A DNA stretch of 64,000 nt, from contig CP021220.1 of NCBI GenBank assembly GCA_003999685.1, positions 3,782,001-3,846,000 on the forward strand, given 5' to 3'. Each line of letters starts with the position of its first letter. Positions within the stretch are counted from its first letter, which is position 1. Origin of the DNA: Taiwanofungus camphoratus. Lineage: Eukaryota; Basidiomycota; Agaricomycetes; Polyporales; Taiwanofungaceae. Both the position numbers and the translations under genes were made by a program. The notes beneath the pieces were generated by a model. It was not told the DNA's origin, searched no databases, and saw only the letters and a list, made by a program, of their open reading frames with translations. This document shows, piece after piece, positions 12,675 to 23,687 of the stretch.

Positions 12675-13517
12675 AGCTGCATTGATTGCAAGAACAGGTT
12701 TCGACTGCGCCAGTGAGCTAAACAAGTAAAATAACCGGAAGTGAGAGATGCGGTTACCGAGTGTACTAGTTGTGTTTCTGTCACGTGCCAAAAACTCGGA
12801 ATTCTCACACATCTCTTTCCTGTGGGTCCTGCTAGGAAATACAGTCTTCCAAGTCAGACAATGTTCCCAAACGTCACACTCACTCTCTTCTCATATTGTG
12901 ATGATGGAAAGTAATGAATTTGTCCATGTATCAAGAGGTACGGTCGTGTGTCAATGTCCCTATGCACGAGTATCCCATTAGATATGCTTACGGTCACTCA
13001 TTTCGAGTCGGCATGCGCAGCTTGTATCGTTAATGTGACTAGATAGCGGCGTTCTAGTCTGAAACTTGAGCTTCCAGGTCATTTTGACTCTCGCTGCTTG
13101 GAAGACCACTTGGTGGAAGTTCATTCACCATCTCTGCGCTTAGCATCAAGTATGGATTTTAATTTTTAACCTCTTTACACTGAGTCGTTTCGTTCAAAAT
13201 GCCTGTTATAATTAAAATGATCGTGGATTCCTTCTTTCGACGACGATCGACAGTTGAGAATTGGTATGTTTGCTTATGGAGCACGGTTTACAGAAGTTGC
13301 AATGGTAAACTGTGCAATAAATCCTTCGACTTTCCACCAACTTCTATTTCAGATCTAATCAAACAAGTGAGATTAGATAACCGAGTCGACTGCATCATCA
13401 GTCATAGCGACTTCCGACAATAAGCCGCCCCGGCGATCGGCACCACTGGCTTGCTCCAGCGGTGGCATCAAACATTTCCCTCAACTGTTATCCCCTGATC
13501 TCGCTGCCGACAGCTTC
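12675..13517. promoter_or_regulatory. divergent intergenic region, TBL1-like / DCAF11-like
   Basis: An 843-nt gap separates two outward-facing start codons and so holds both promoters. No coding frame with family resemblance was seen. An AT-rich tract (ATGGATTTTAATTTTTAACC) lies near 13150. Confidence 0.4.
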
Positions 13518-16183
13518 ATGGATCACCACCTGCTGGATATCGACATGGAGGCTATAGAGGACGAGGAGTCGTACGAAGGCCCTGACGGCTACGTCGATGA
13601 GGACGATGCCGAAGACTACGGGCTCGAAGTCGAGGATGCTGCCGAGGAACAATCCATCGAAGGCGCTGCCACAATAGGGCAGTTACTAGACGGTGGGATT
13701 ACATCACACATTCCCATATCTCCTTATCTTACTTCTATCACCTCTGTGCACTATAGCTCTAGCTAGTCGACACATGTCACAAGAGGGCCAGGGTGAAGTC
13801 CCAACAAATGCGGCCTCCAATCGTGAAGGCGGCCGGGCATCCAACACCAGACTTCACACCATCACTCTCGATGACCTGCATCGCATTTTAGGGTTGGGTC
13901 GTTCTACTCTGATTCCTGAGGCGGGGGAAGATGAGGATGAGGAGGATGAGGAGGATGAGGATTACAGTTATTCGATGGAACCCAATTGGGATCGTTCACG
14001 GGATTGGTACCCCAAAGTTATAGAGCCCAAGAAGGAAGGCCTCTTGCTCCTCATGAACGGGGAGTTTGGAAGACTCCAGCACCAGATCAAGTCCCGAACC
14101 AAGGACAACAACATCGCCAAGCTCCTGCTCAACAGAGGCACACGACCACGCCCAACACCGAAGGAGGACTTGGCCAGCGTGAGTTATTTCAATCATACTC
14201 CAGAGTTTCAGGCTCATCATATTCTAGGATGTCCTGCCGAATACGAGTGGTACTTCAGTAGCCTCGTACCAAGCCAACGCATATGTCGGGCAGTACTCAT
14301 CAGGTCGGTATACCGTCTTATAAGGGAGGGGGCGCTCTTGACATATCGCTACTCTTAGACTCTGCATTCTACTACACTTGCGTGCGAGGTATCTGCTTCC
14401 AGCTGTGCTTCTTGACCGTTCCGCTCAAAGGCCTACAACAGACTTCCGCCTTCATGTATACGATACCGCTGCGCCGCTGGTGCCCTACAGCCCAATAAGG
14501 TCAAGAGTGAGAGACGAGATGGATTACGGCCACGAGACAACCATGAAAGTCATCAAGACCATCCATGCGCACCCCGGCCGCTGGACAATCACCGACTCGC
14601 ATCTGAGCCCAGACAACCAGAGGTAAGCAGTTTCCGCTATCAGTCTGCGCGTGCGCGTTGAGCCGCCCCCGCCTTTCCAGGATGATATACGCGTCCATCG
14701 TGAGTAGCCTGGCGTGAAAGGTGAGGACTACGCTCACACAGAGCGCAGTCAAACACCGTGTACATGACGACGACGCTGGACTCGTCGCCGGTGCAGACGC
14801 CCATCCGGTTTGCCGATCCCCTGCGCGGACGGCGGGGCGCGACCAACGTGTGGGACTATGAGGACGAGCATTTCGGCATATGGAGCTGCAAGTTCTCAGC
14901 TGACGGCAACGAAGTCATCGCAGGCGGAAGCGGCATGATTTTCGGTGTGCTTGTTGATACATCTTACCGGCTAACGTTTGCTGACGGACAGCACTCCCAG
15001 TCTACGACCTCTTAGCCGACCAGCGGACAGTGAAGATCCAAGCCCATAATGATGATGTCAACAGCTGTTGTTGGGCAGATACCGCTTCGGGCAATGTGCT
15101 GGTTAGCGCCTCGGACGACACGTTTATCAAGGTTTGGTACGTCTTTTGCAAGTGTTGTGTGCATTTGTGTGCGCAAGGCTGATCTGTCCTAGGGACCGCC
15201 GATCGTTGGGTGCATCGCCAAAACCTTCAGGAGTCCTGGTAGGCCACACCGAAGGCATCACGTATGTCTCCGCAAAAGGTGATGGCCGTTACATCATCTC
15301 GAACGGTAAGGACCAGGTATTGCGATTATGGGATCTCCGGAAGATGCGCAGCAATTCTGAAATTGAGCCTGTGGAAAAGAAGCATTTTGGTATCCCTCAT
15401 TTCGATTACCGGTGCGTTGTGTGCGCCTGCGTATCTCTAGAGCCACGGCGTGTTTAATGAACTGTATGTGCAGGGGAGGGACGTACCCGAGGCCAAGGTT
15501 CAAAGCGCATCCTCTGGACTGTAGTGTCATGCAATACACAGGGCACGAGGTCCTCCGTACGCTAATCCGTTGTCACTTCAGTCCAGCGGAAACGACTGGC
15601 CAGCAGTATATATATTCTGGCGGGTCCGATGGCCGGATTCATGTACGGTTTTGAGCAAAGTTTGTCTCTGCACCATTCTTATGTGTCCTCAATATCTCTT
15701 TGACAGATCTGGTCGTTGGATGGTAAAGTAGCACAAGTCCTGGACCGATCAGAGACGCTGCCAATGTCGTTTGACCCATCAGGGCCGGAGCCACAGGGTT
15801 TGCACGGTGGACGCAGGACTCGAATCTGTGTCCGGGACGTCAGCTGGCACTCAGAGGTACGTTTATCATCCTCCATCGGTGCGTCTCATTGATCCGTTCT
15901 ACAGCAACCCGTTCTCATGAGCGCCGGCTGGCTGGGCGGCCGCTGGAGCTCACGAGAAGGCAGCGTTATTGCCAGACACGAGGTGGGTTTTCGCGTCTTG
16001 TACGGTGCCGAATGCATCCTCACGATTCATCTCTAGTGGAAGGGCCTTTCGAAGCGCGCGAGCTGTGCGGTGGAGGACTGGGCCGAGAAGCAGAAGCTGG
16101 AACGTGCCGAGCGAGCACAGCGACGGGCACAGCGACCAGAGATGCCAGGCGCATTCAGTATGGTGTCTGATGAGGAGGATTGA
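13518..16183 (+). CDS. DCAF11: DCAF11/WDR23-like WD40 receptor for CUL4-DDB1
   Basis: The N-terminus is very acidic (MDHHLLDIDMEAIEDEE, then EDEDEEDEEDED). It leads to the family-specific block RDWYPKVIEP / LLLLMNGEFGRLQHQIKS. Small exons near 14200-14500 join to VLPNTSGTSVASYQANAYVG and FRLHVYDTAAPLVPYSP. The WD40 propeller includes EHFGIWSCKFSADGNEVIAG, AHNDDVNSCCWADT, ASDDTFIKVWDRRS, GHTEGITYVSAKGDGRYIIS, YIYSGGSDGRIHIWSLDGK and RDVSWHSEQPVLMSAGW. The basic/acidic tail ends VSDEED. In animals the orthologue is a CRL4 E3 substrate receptor controlling SKN-1/Nrf2; the fungal substrate is unknown. The intron at about 13692-13755 is fixed by continuity from LLD to ALASRHMSQ. Confidence 0.85.
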
Positions 16184-16670
16184 GTGCGTGGATGTGCGTA
16201 TCCTATGTGTATGATTGAGAGACCTCTGGGAGGCTGTGTGGTGCTATGCAACCATGCTTTCGGCCTAGGTATGCTGTCCCCGATACAGTAAGTCGTCTGC
16301 AGCTGTGCGCCGCATACCAGATATAGCATTATCATTTCCCTCCACCAATGCTTGAAGCTGGGTCAGGCTTTGTCCCGACTCTTCTGTACGTGTACAATCC
16401 AGAGGTCGTGTCAGGAGACCGTGTATGTTATGCAGTTTAGGCTCGTGCAGTCGTATTACTTTCTACCCTCTGCGGATTGTCCGCGGTAATGCTTCAGCCA
16501 ATCAGTTTAAAAGGCACTGCACAGCCCCTGACGAGAAAGATGCCTGCACGGTATGCACTATAGCACCAAATGGATGAAGGTTGTAGCAGAGCCGCAGAGG
16601 CTGTGCCGTTGGGCGCTGTTGTACCTGGAAGCTACTTGACCAGCAACTCTACTACACAGTGGATCCTGCC
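16184..16670. other. spacer between DCAF11-like and lectin-like genes
   Basis: 487 nt with no supported gene. It contains the 3' end of the DCAF11-like gene and the presumed promoter of the next gene. GTG or in-frame upstream codons just before 16671 are not plausible eukaryotic starts. Confidence 0.5.
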
Positions 16671-17697
16671 ATGCAATTGACCCCAGCGGAGGCAGCGCTC
16701 AACATGCAACTGACTCCTCTGGATGCCGACCTCCACACCTATGGGTTTCCTGCTGGCTACTTCGTCATCCGCTCTGTTGCCACCAATCGCCTCCTCGACG
16801 TTGATTCAGACGATGTAGAGGACGGAACCAACATCATTCTATGGCCGGAGAAGGACAGTTCATTGGTGGAGAGTAAGTCATCTTATGCCCATAGACAGTC
16901 TGTCGTCAAGTCATCAGCAGCTGAGCTCACCCTCGAATGTAAGCGATGAGGGAACCCGAGTCTAACAATCAGGCATGCCAGTCATTGTGCCCACTCGGGA
17001 CACCTTGACAGCTAAATGATGAATCTTGTTGCAGGTGTTCTTTATCGACACTTCTGGGGCCTTGTGTTCAAGATCTTCCGGTCACGCCATCGATGTCGAA
17101 AGTACGCTGCACTCAAGTTTCAATCGCTTAGGCCTAACGGAATTTCTAGATGAGAGCCTTGTCCTCCGCCATCGAAGACCCGTGTCTCATCCCTTCCCTA
17201 ACGCATATTCACACCCACTCCCGCGCTTTTCCTACGACCGCGGGACGAAACAGATAACAGTGACCTTCGCCGCCGACCCTTCCTACTCTTCTCAGGTGTC
17301 AGATAGGACGACAGCTCTGAGTACTTGGAAAGACAAGATCTATCTCCTGAGCTCCATCCCGATGCGCAAGCCTCGCACGATCATTGATGATGCGGCCCAA
17401 CTGTTATCCTCTGCAATTTCTGTCCCGTTTTCCATCTTCGGATCAGCTAAGCCTCCATCGAGCACTACGCCGGATAACGTGTTTAGCAGTGGCGACATCG
17501 ACTTGCGGGAAGACGAAATACTGGAACAAGATCGCTCGGAGGAGGGAGAGGTTGATGATTCTCCGGAGAAGCTTCGCAGGCTGCGCGTTATCGCAATCGC
17601 AAAGGAAGAGATGAACATGTCTGGAGAGAAGGCCAGGTGGAGAAGGCAATGGGATGTGATACCTCTTCGAGCTTCAAAGAACCGCACCAACGTCTGA
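16671..17697 (+). CDS. ricin-B-lectin-like beta-trefoil domain protein
   Basis: From ATG 16671 the protein opens MQLTPAEAALNMQLTPLD and continues into FPAGYFVIRSVATNRLLDVD and GTNIILWPEKDSSLVE. This resembles a beta-trefoil (ricin-B/CBM13) repeat. Splicing through a 29-nt exon (16944-16972) gives TMREPESNNQ and then VFFIDTSGALCSRSSGHAID, a second repeat. The C-terminal half (from about 17150) has HPLPRFSYDRGTKQITVTF, then an acidic Ser-rich linker and a Lys/Arg-rich end. The intron 16973-17034 starts with GC rather than GT. No signal peptide is visible, so it should be intracellular. A lectin-like fold is likely, but sugar binding is not demonstrated. The neighbours give no pathway clue. Confidence 0.65.
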
Positions 17698-18089
17698 TAC
17701 AGAGATGCTAAGGCATGTGTCTGTCGTTCGTCGATTTACGTCGCACGAGGCTGTCTGTATAGCGTATTGTACCGTATGTAATTTCTTACCCCTTATCATT
17801 GGCCTCTTGCATATGTCTCGTTGTCTACCTGCTGCAGTGTTTTAGTCTCGGTTGCGTGAGGTATACAGGTACCAAGTCGCGATTTGCGTGCTACCGCGCC
17901 CGTCGGAAGGTCACGTGGATATATGAGAATGCTCACGTGAGTCGTGTATGGGCTCGATCCTCTTCAAAAGTTCAGCAGTCCTTCGATCGAAGCACTCGCG
18001 CCTTATTTATGTCGGATACGATCCAGTCGAGGACGGGATAAGCGCCAGAGATAGCACTTGAGCTTGACCACCATCACAGCAAAGATACC
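17698..18089. other. spacer upstream of the secreted ureohydrolase
   Basis: 392 nt without a supported gene. It includes the presumed promoter of the agmatinase-like gene, with CACGTG-like hexamer variants (TCACGTGG, CTCACGTGAG) near 17910-17940. Confidence 0.4.
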
Positions 18090-19778
18090 ATGATGCCGAA
18101 AGGTTTGCTCTGCCTCGTACCGCTCGCGGTGCTCCTGGGCACCATGCCTCTTGTATTGGCTCATGAAGACCATCAAATTCCTCTTGAGGACTTCGCCAGA
18201 CCCTCCAGCACGAGCTATGAGCCAGCGGACGCGGAGATGTGGCTCAAAAAGTACGGAAAGCAGGTCGACCAGGTCTTCTCTGGCCCGCTCTCGTTCTCGC
18301 ATTTGCCGTACACGCGTTGTCTTGAGGATACAGCAGCTGAATTTGACATCGCCCTTCTGGGTATGCCATTTGACACCGGAGTGACCTACAGGCCCGGTGC
18401 GCGATTTGGCCCCTATGCTATTCGATCTGGTAGCAGGAGACAGAGAGAGGCACGCGGCTATACCTTGGCTTGGAGGAATAATCCCTACGAGTTGGGCTCC
18501 AAGATCATTGACTGCGGTGATGTGCGTGCCGTTGGATGTCTCGGTGTCAACGGAAAGTTCAGATAAGGCACCAGGTCCCTGTGAGCCCATTCGACAACGC
18601 GTTGGCTGTAGATCAGATGGAGGTGGCATATTCGACACTCCTAGCGAGACCCATCGCCAGCCAGGACACCGACCGCACTGCCGTTGTCGGCCAATTCTCG
18701 AAAGATGGAAAAGAGCACCCTCGGGTCATTTCGTCAGTGGTCACGTCTGTGTGTAGGCTTACTGCACTGAGCCCTGTATTACCTCTGCAGTCTCGGCGGA
18801 GACCACACCATTGTGCTTCCTATCCTCCGTTCCTTGAACAAAGTATACGGGCCCATCTCCGTCATCCATTTCGACGCCCATCTTGATACATGGCCGTCGT
18901 ACCCTGGTCAGAGCACGGAACAGTCACGCGTTACACACGGCACGTTCTTCTACCTTGCGCAGGAGGAGGGGCTCATGACGAACACGAGCATTCATGCGGG
19001 CATCCGCTGCAAGCTTTCGGTGCATCCGTGCTCCATCGCTGGTTGTGCGGTACAGACGACTGAACTAAGTGTGACTTGATAGGGCATGGCAGATATCGAG
19101 AACGACCAAGCGGTCGGCTTCCAGCTTGTCTCAACAGATGATATTGATGACTTCGGTGTTGCGGAGATCATTCGGCGCATCCGTGCGCGGGTCGGGGACT
19201 CGCCCGTATATTTAAGGTGATTGTCCCTGTGTATAACATGTTGGACACCCATTATTGACATGTAATGCAGTCTGGATATCGATGTGATCGGTGAGCACTC
19301 CCTTCGTCGTGTAGAGTTTACCTCAGTTCTAAAGATTTATATCTGGAAGACCCTGGTCTGGCTCCTGCGAGTGAGTGCTCGGAAGATGTGCTCTGGAACG
19401 TAATTTGCTGAGAAGTTCTTTCGCAGCCGGAACACCTGAGGCAGGAGGATGGACAACTCGCGAAGTGAAACGCATTATACGAGGTCTCGCCGGGCTTAAC
19501 TTCGTGTAAGCAATTTCCATAGTGACTGGCACTCCCGTTTGTGACCTCAGAAACCGCTTGTTAGTGGTGCAGACATTGTGGAAGTCGCACCGGCATACGA
19601 CAATGGTTGGTGTTTCCTTACGATATAGCCCACATCAGGGGGACTGACTGAGAGTCGGTGGAACGTAGCGGAGATCACGGGCATTGCAGCGGCAGACATC
19701 GTGCATGACTTCTTGTCGATGTTCCTCACGCAGGAACCACCCAAGGCACCAAAAATTGTGTCAAGGGACGAGCTGTGA
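18090..19778 (+). CDS. secreted agmatinase/arginase-family ureohydrolase
   Basis: ATG 18090 opens a signal peptide: a basic start, the hydrophobic run GLLCLVPLAVLLGTMPLVLA, then a cleavage-like LAHED. The mature enzyme has the ureohydrolase core: DIALLGMPFDTGVTYRPGAR, FGPYAIRSGSRR, then the metal ligands LGGDHTIVLPIL (His), FDAHLDTW (Asp-x-His-x-Asp) and SLDIDVIDPG.APATGTPE (two Asp). VTHGTFF lies in the substrate region. The binuclear Mn2+ ligands therefore appear complete. It probably hydrolyses a guanidino substrate such as agmatine to an amine and urea. The presence of a signal peptide implies secretion or a vacuolar/ER location, unlike the usual cytosolic or mitochondrial enzymes. Seven or more small exons are needed; stop at 19776. 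Confidence 0.85.
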
Positions 19779-20069
19779 ACTCGAGGTCAGTCGATCAGGC
19801 AACGATTATATCGCGTATGTGGAATTGCTGAGGCCTCCTCATTCTTCGACATATAGAAGTCCGTGTTGCCTACAGTCCTGTTTCTAAATCATACATGCGT
19901 TGCGACAGGGTATGACCACTTATGTTACAAGCGCCTTACATTGTGACACGGGGAAAAATGAAGAGCGAATAGTTTGCTGACCGACGTATAATAAAACGTG
20001 AGATAGCACAATGTCCATCGAGACAGAAGATAAGGAACGTAGTCGTCAAGTAGCGTAATGAGATGCCCC

Positions 20070-21888
20070 TCAGTGCTTGGAAGACCATTCGCCGGGAGGC
20101 TGTGCAGTCACCGCATCGTACATTGGAGGGCTATCTGTGTATAGCGGGTGCTCTGACTCAAGAATGTCTTCAAGAGGGGACTGTACCACCTGGCTAGGAG
20201 GTCTCGGACCCCGTGGGCTGATTGAGCTCTGTGAGGGCATTGGCGCTTGCACATGAGTATTGATCGGTGCAGGCGAGGGGGTTGCGTGATGTGTTGTTGA
20301 TGTAGCGGCATACGGATCGTAGTATGCCGCGCTGTCGTTGAAGTTAGGCACCGTGTTGGCACCGTAGCCCCCACCGCCGAGGGTGTAGCTTCGCTCGGGC
20401 TGCGCAAGCGTGTGGGCGTAGTAAGGATTAGTGACAGCGCTGGGGCCGGCAACGGCGGCGGCAGCAGCAGCAGAGGAAGACGGGCCTGCAACGTGTAGGT
20501 GCCCTGTGCTGTTATAGGCATCGGCGTCGAAGGTCTGCCCGCCGTGATCCTGATTGGAGTACGGGTCTGTAAGTGGTGCGGAGTAGTTGGTCGGGTATTG
20601 CTGGTGGGCGCCTTGATTGTGGTCTGGAAAAGCTGTCAGCTGAGCTGAATCGCGTTACGCATGAAACTCACACGAAGTGCCACCAGCTGTATGCCCATAA
20701 TTTTGAGTGGCCGTGGTCGGCTCTTGTGCATGACCATACTGCCCTGTTGAGTAGCCGCCAGCACCAGCTGCTTGTCCGCCACGCGAATATGTCGATGGCG
20801 CATACGTAGAAGGGGCCACTGTGTGTGCACTCTCCTGCCTTCGGGGCTGCTGAGGCGGGCTTCGAGGCGGGTAGACATTAGGCGTTGCTGGAGAAGCACC
20901 ATAGTAGGCATCGACTGCGCGTGTACCAGGAGCCGCCTGATCGTATCCACCCGGAAACTGCCCATTTTGCGATTGGTTTTTCTGCCTCCTGTAGGTACCC
21001 ACACCAGCCTGGGACAACGGCACAACTTGGTCTCCCTCCTCGACATATTCCTCGTCTTTCGCGGTCAACGGCTGCATCTGCTCGAGCTCCTGGAACACTG
21101 GTAAGCCGCCCTCGCCCTGCTTCTGGCGCGCCTTGCGATCAGCCTCAGCCTTCACGGCGTCGAGGCGTAGCTGCTCCTCGTAACCATTATTAGGCCCAGA
21201 GGGTTGCCTCCTTTGCCAATCAGGGCGTCTCCGGATACAGCAGCGCCCAATCCCATAGAAGCACCCGGCGAAGAACAAAAGGATCCAAGCAGCGAGCGTA
21301 AGCCAAACGGCCGTGCCAAAGGCAACAGACGCGCCCTGCACACTTTTGATGCGACTTTTTGTGACGAAGAATAGGACAAGGTCGAAAACGAACGCGGTGA
21401 GCGCCACAGACGCTGCGAATCCAGATATGAATGAGCTGCAGTATGCCATGGACATCTCCCGGACATGGGCGAGGAGGCCAAAAAAGGTAGAGATGGCAGA
21501 TAGTATGACCGCTACGATATGAAGGACAAGTGCGTAGGTGATCCATTTGACGAGGACGGTTGGTATTTGGACGGACGAATTGTTCCCGAGTATCTCGTTG
21601 ACATCTGCGACTCGATCATAAGACGCCTTAATTTTCGATAGAACAATGTAGCATACCCGGCAACTCGTAGCCCACAGATGCTTTTGAGCATGTTGTACCA
21701 TTTGGCAGCTGCATGCAGTACCCTAGAGTACCAAACGTGACAGAGCCCTGTATATTCTCGATATTGACCTGAGCCTTGAGGAAATACACAGATTTAATGT
21801 AGGGGACTGAAAACACGACGATGGCAAGGAGACCTGTTGCAACGAGAGTGACAAGAAACCCTGGCGTTGCAGGGCGTATGAGACCCAT
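20070..21888 (-). CDS. RIM9: PalI/Rim9-like pH-sensing membrane protein (SUR7/PalI family)
   Basis: The start at 21888 (MGLIRPATPGFLVTLVATGL) opens the first of four membrane segments. A loop with Cys residues and GSVTFGTLGYC, the PalI/SUR7 signature, follows. The other segments are near VKWITYALVLHIVAVILS, SGFAASVALTAFVFDLVLFF and VWLTLAAWILLFFAGCFYG. After an Arg-rich turn comes a cytosolic tail of over 300 residues rich in Gly, Pro, Tyr, Ser and Gln, ending PPGEWSSKH. In fungi PalI/Rim9 assists the plasma-membrane pH sensor PalH/Rim21 at the start of the Pal/Rim ambient-pH pathway. The long low-complexity tail is typical of basidiomycete members. Convergent with the ureohydrolase gene (291 nt between stops). 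Confidence 0.83.
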
Positions 21889-22214
21889 GGTTGCGGTGTC
21901 CTATGGGTGAAAGAAAAGGTCCTCAAAAAAGTGGACGAAGATAATTATGAGGGCTGCGCTGCTAGACCCTGATGCCGACCGACACTAGCGAGGCGGTGTA
22001 GGGAGACGGGTTTTTGGGTGTAAGAGCCTTGTGCAGTTGCATGTGACTGGTTGCAATGCCGCCTGCAAGACGCGCAGCCCCTGCGAACGCTACGAAGCAC
22101 AGTCTGGGATTTCAACCTCTATCGCACATCCTATCTAATTACTACGTCAAGTTCGATTGGTCGTACCCATCTAGAGCAGCCTCACAAGACCACGGGTATC
22201 ACGATGGGTACTGC
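21889..22214. other. spacer upstream of PalI-like gene
   Basis: 326 nt between two minus-strand genes. I see nothing beyond likely promoter sequence. Confidence 0.4.
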
Positions 22215-22995
22215 CTACTTGTGTTCCCACCGAAGGATGTGCGATCCGTTGATTGTCGCCCCGTAGTTTGTAACTAGAACCTCATCTACCGTCTTCTCAA
22301 GCACGAACCCATTCTTCTGAAACACCCGCGCACTACCGGCATTGTCTCTGGCAGTCTCTACGCGCATACGGCGTACACCCATCCGAGGAATCGCCCATGC
22401 CGACATGAGTATCCGCACGGCCACGCTCATGATGCCTCGGCCATGATGGGAGCTTGCAAGGTAATCTGAATACCATATTAAAGACCGGACCTGCTCGACG
22501 GACCATAGACATACCCCCAATGCACCAGATGAGCTCTGGGTCACCCACTGCTCTCCTCTTGTTCTTCTCGGAGAGCCGTTGTTGCTCTTCTGGCTCTTCG
22601 TGCGGGAAAACACATCTACGCAGGCCAATATCGCCTAGGTAGACCTCCGTTCCATCCTCCCTTACCTCTCGCAAGATCCTCACAGGACAGGCCCCGACGA
22701 TCTTCAGAGGTCCGTCAGGGGTCTCTCTGCTAGCCTGTTCCAATTCCTGAAGAACTGCATCCGATTCTTTCTTCGTGCTCTCCAACCAACTTTCAGCATG
22801 TGAAGGAAGGTAAGGATATGGCGGCCCCAGGATCCATCTGCATACGAGAGGATCATTAAGGATCGCGACCATTGAGGGGGCATCGCTCATCCGGGGAGGA
22901 GTGATGATAATGTTCTCCAGAGGCGACGGAAGCCACAGGTAGGGTTCCCCGGTGACGGGGTTGACTAGTAAAGGGTGCAGTTGGCAATGAGACAT
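22215..22995 (-). CDS. GNAT-family N-acetyltransferase
   Basis: The protein starts MSHCQLHPLLVNPVTGEPYL and includes ENIIITPPRMSDAPSMVAIL, the first strand and helix of a RimJ/RimL-type GNAT fold. Further on are DGPLKIVGACPVRIL and YLGDIGLRRCVF. One intron (starting gtatgtctatgg) joins ELIWCIG to DYLASSHHGRGIMSVAVRIL; RGIM fits the acetyl-CoA pyrophosphate loop (Q/R-x-x-G-x-G/A). The end has RRMRVETARDNAGSARVFQK and NGFVLEKTV, the conserved last helix and strand of GNATs. It should transfer acetyl from acetyl-CoA to an amine substrate; protein or small-molecule specificity cannot be told. The length (about 240 residues) is normal. Confidence 0.82.
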
Positions 22996-23687
22996 GGCGT
23001 TCTGTCAGGTCGTAGGTCCTAGTTGTAGCATGAAAGACCGAACATCGGGTCAGGCTGCACGGAGTCAGCGATTGATAAAGCCGGGAGTCAATAGAAAGCG
23101 CCGTACTCCGAGATGCCGAAGAAAGTCATCCAAGTTGGAGCAAGACAACTCGGATATCAAACAGAGCTGATAGAGCTTTCGTGGGTCAAAAGACTTCAAA
23201 TGGATGTTTTACACACTTGCGGGAACAGTCTAATGGCTGTCACTGCCTGACATGCATTTCTCATGTCCACAGGAGATTGGGGAGAGTTTGCGGGCACAAT
23301 ATCCTAGCCATGGGCATCTCAGTTCAGCCCACAAGCTCTCAAGATGTAAAAATAATCATGAACGCTTGAACACGAGGAATGACAGGGCAAATAAGTGTCG
23401 AGCGTTGCTATTGTGCTGGCGAGTCTGGAGCGTGTCGAGGTCACGCTGAGTTGCACAGGGTGCACGTGCGCGAGGTGGATAATTTTGTAGAGGGACGCTC
23501 AGCCTGCCCTAAAGCGATCGATAAGCAGTCCCGTTCAGTGTCTGACAAAAGTTTGCTATTCCATAGAGTTGTGCGGCCCCGGTGTGCTCGTTGACTCTAC
23601 CCCCCTCAACATAAAGCGATATCCTTCGAGGACATCGCATCTTTACTCCGCTTTTTTGTTTCATTACCTCTGTAAAAACTAGTCGCC
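22996..23687. promoter_or_regulatory. divergent region containing the EF2 promoter
   Basis: 692 nt between the GNAT gene (-) and EF2 (+). Just before the EF2 start is a T/C-rich tract (CTTTTTTGTTTCATTACCTC), common in promoters and leaders of highly expressed fungal genes. No coding sequence seen. Confidence 0.45.

Noticed and set aside
13920-13965. GAGGATGAGGAGGATGAGG tandem repeat
   Set aside because: It encodes the acidic Glu/Asp run of the DCAF11-like protein and is ordinary low-complexity coding sequence.
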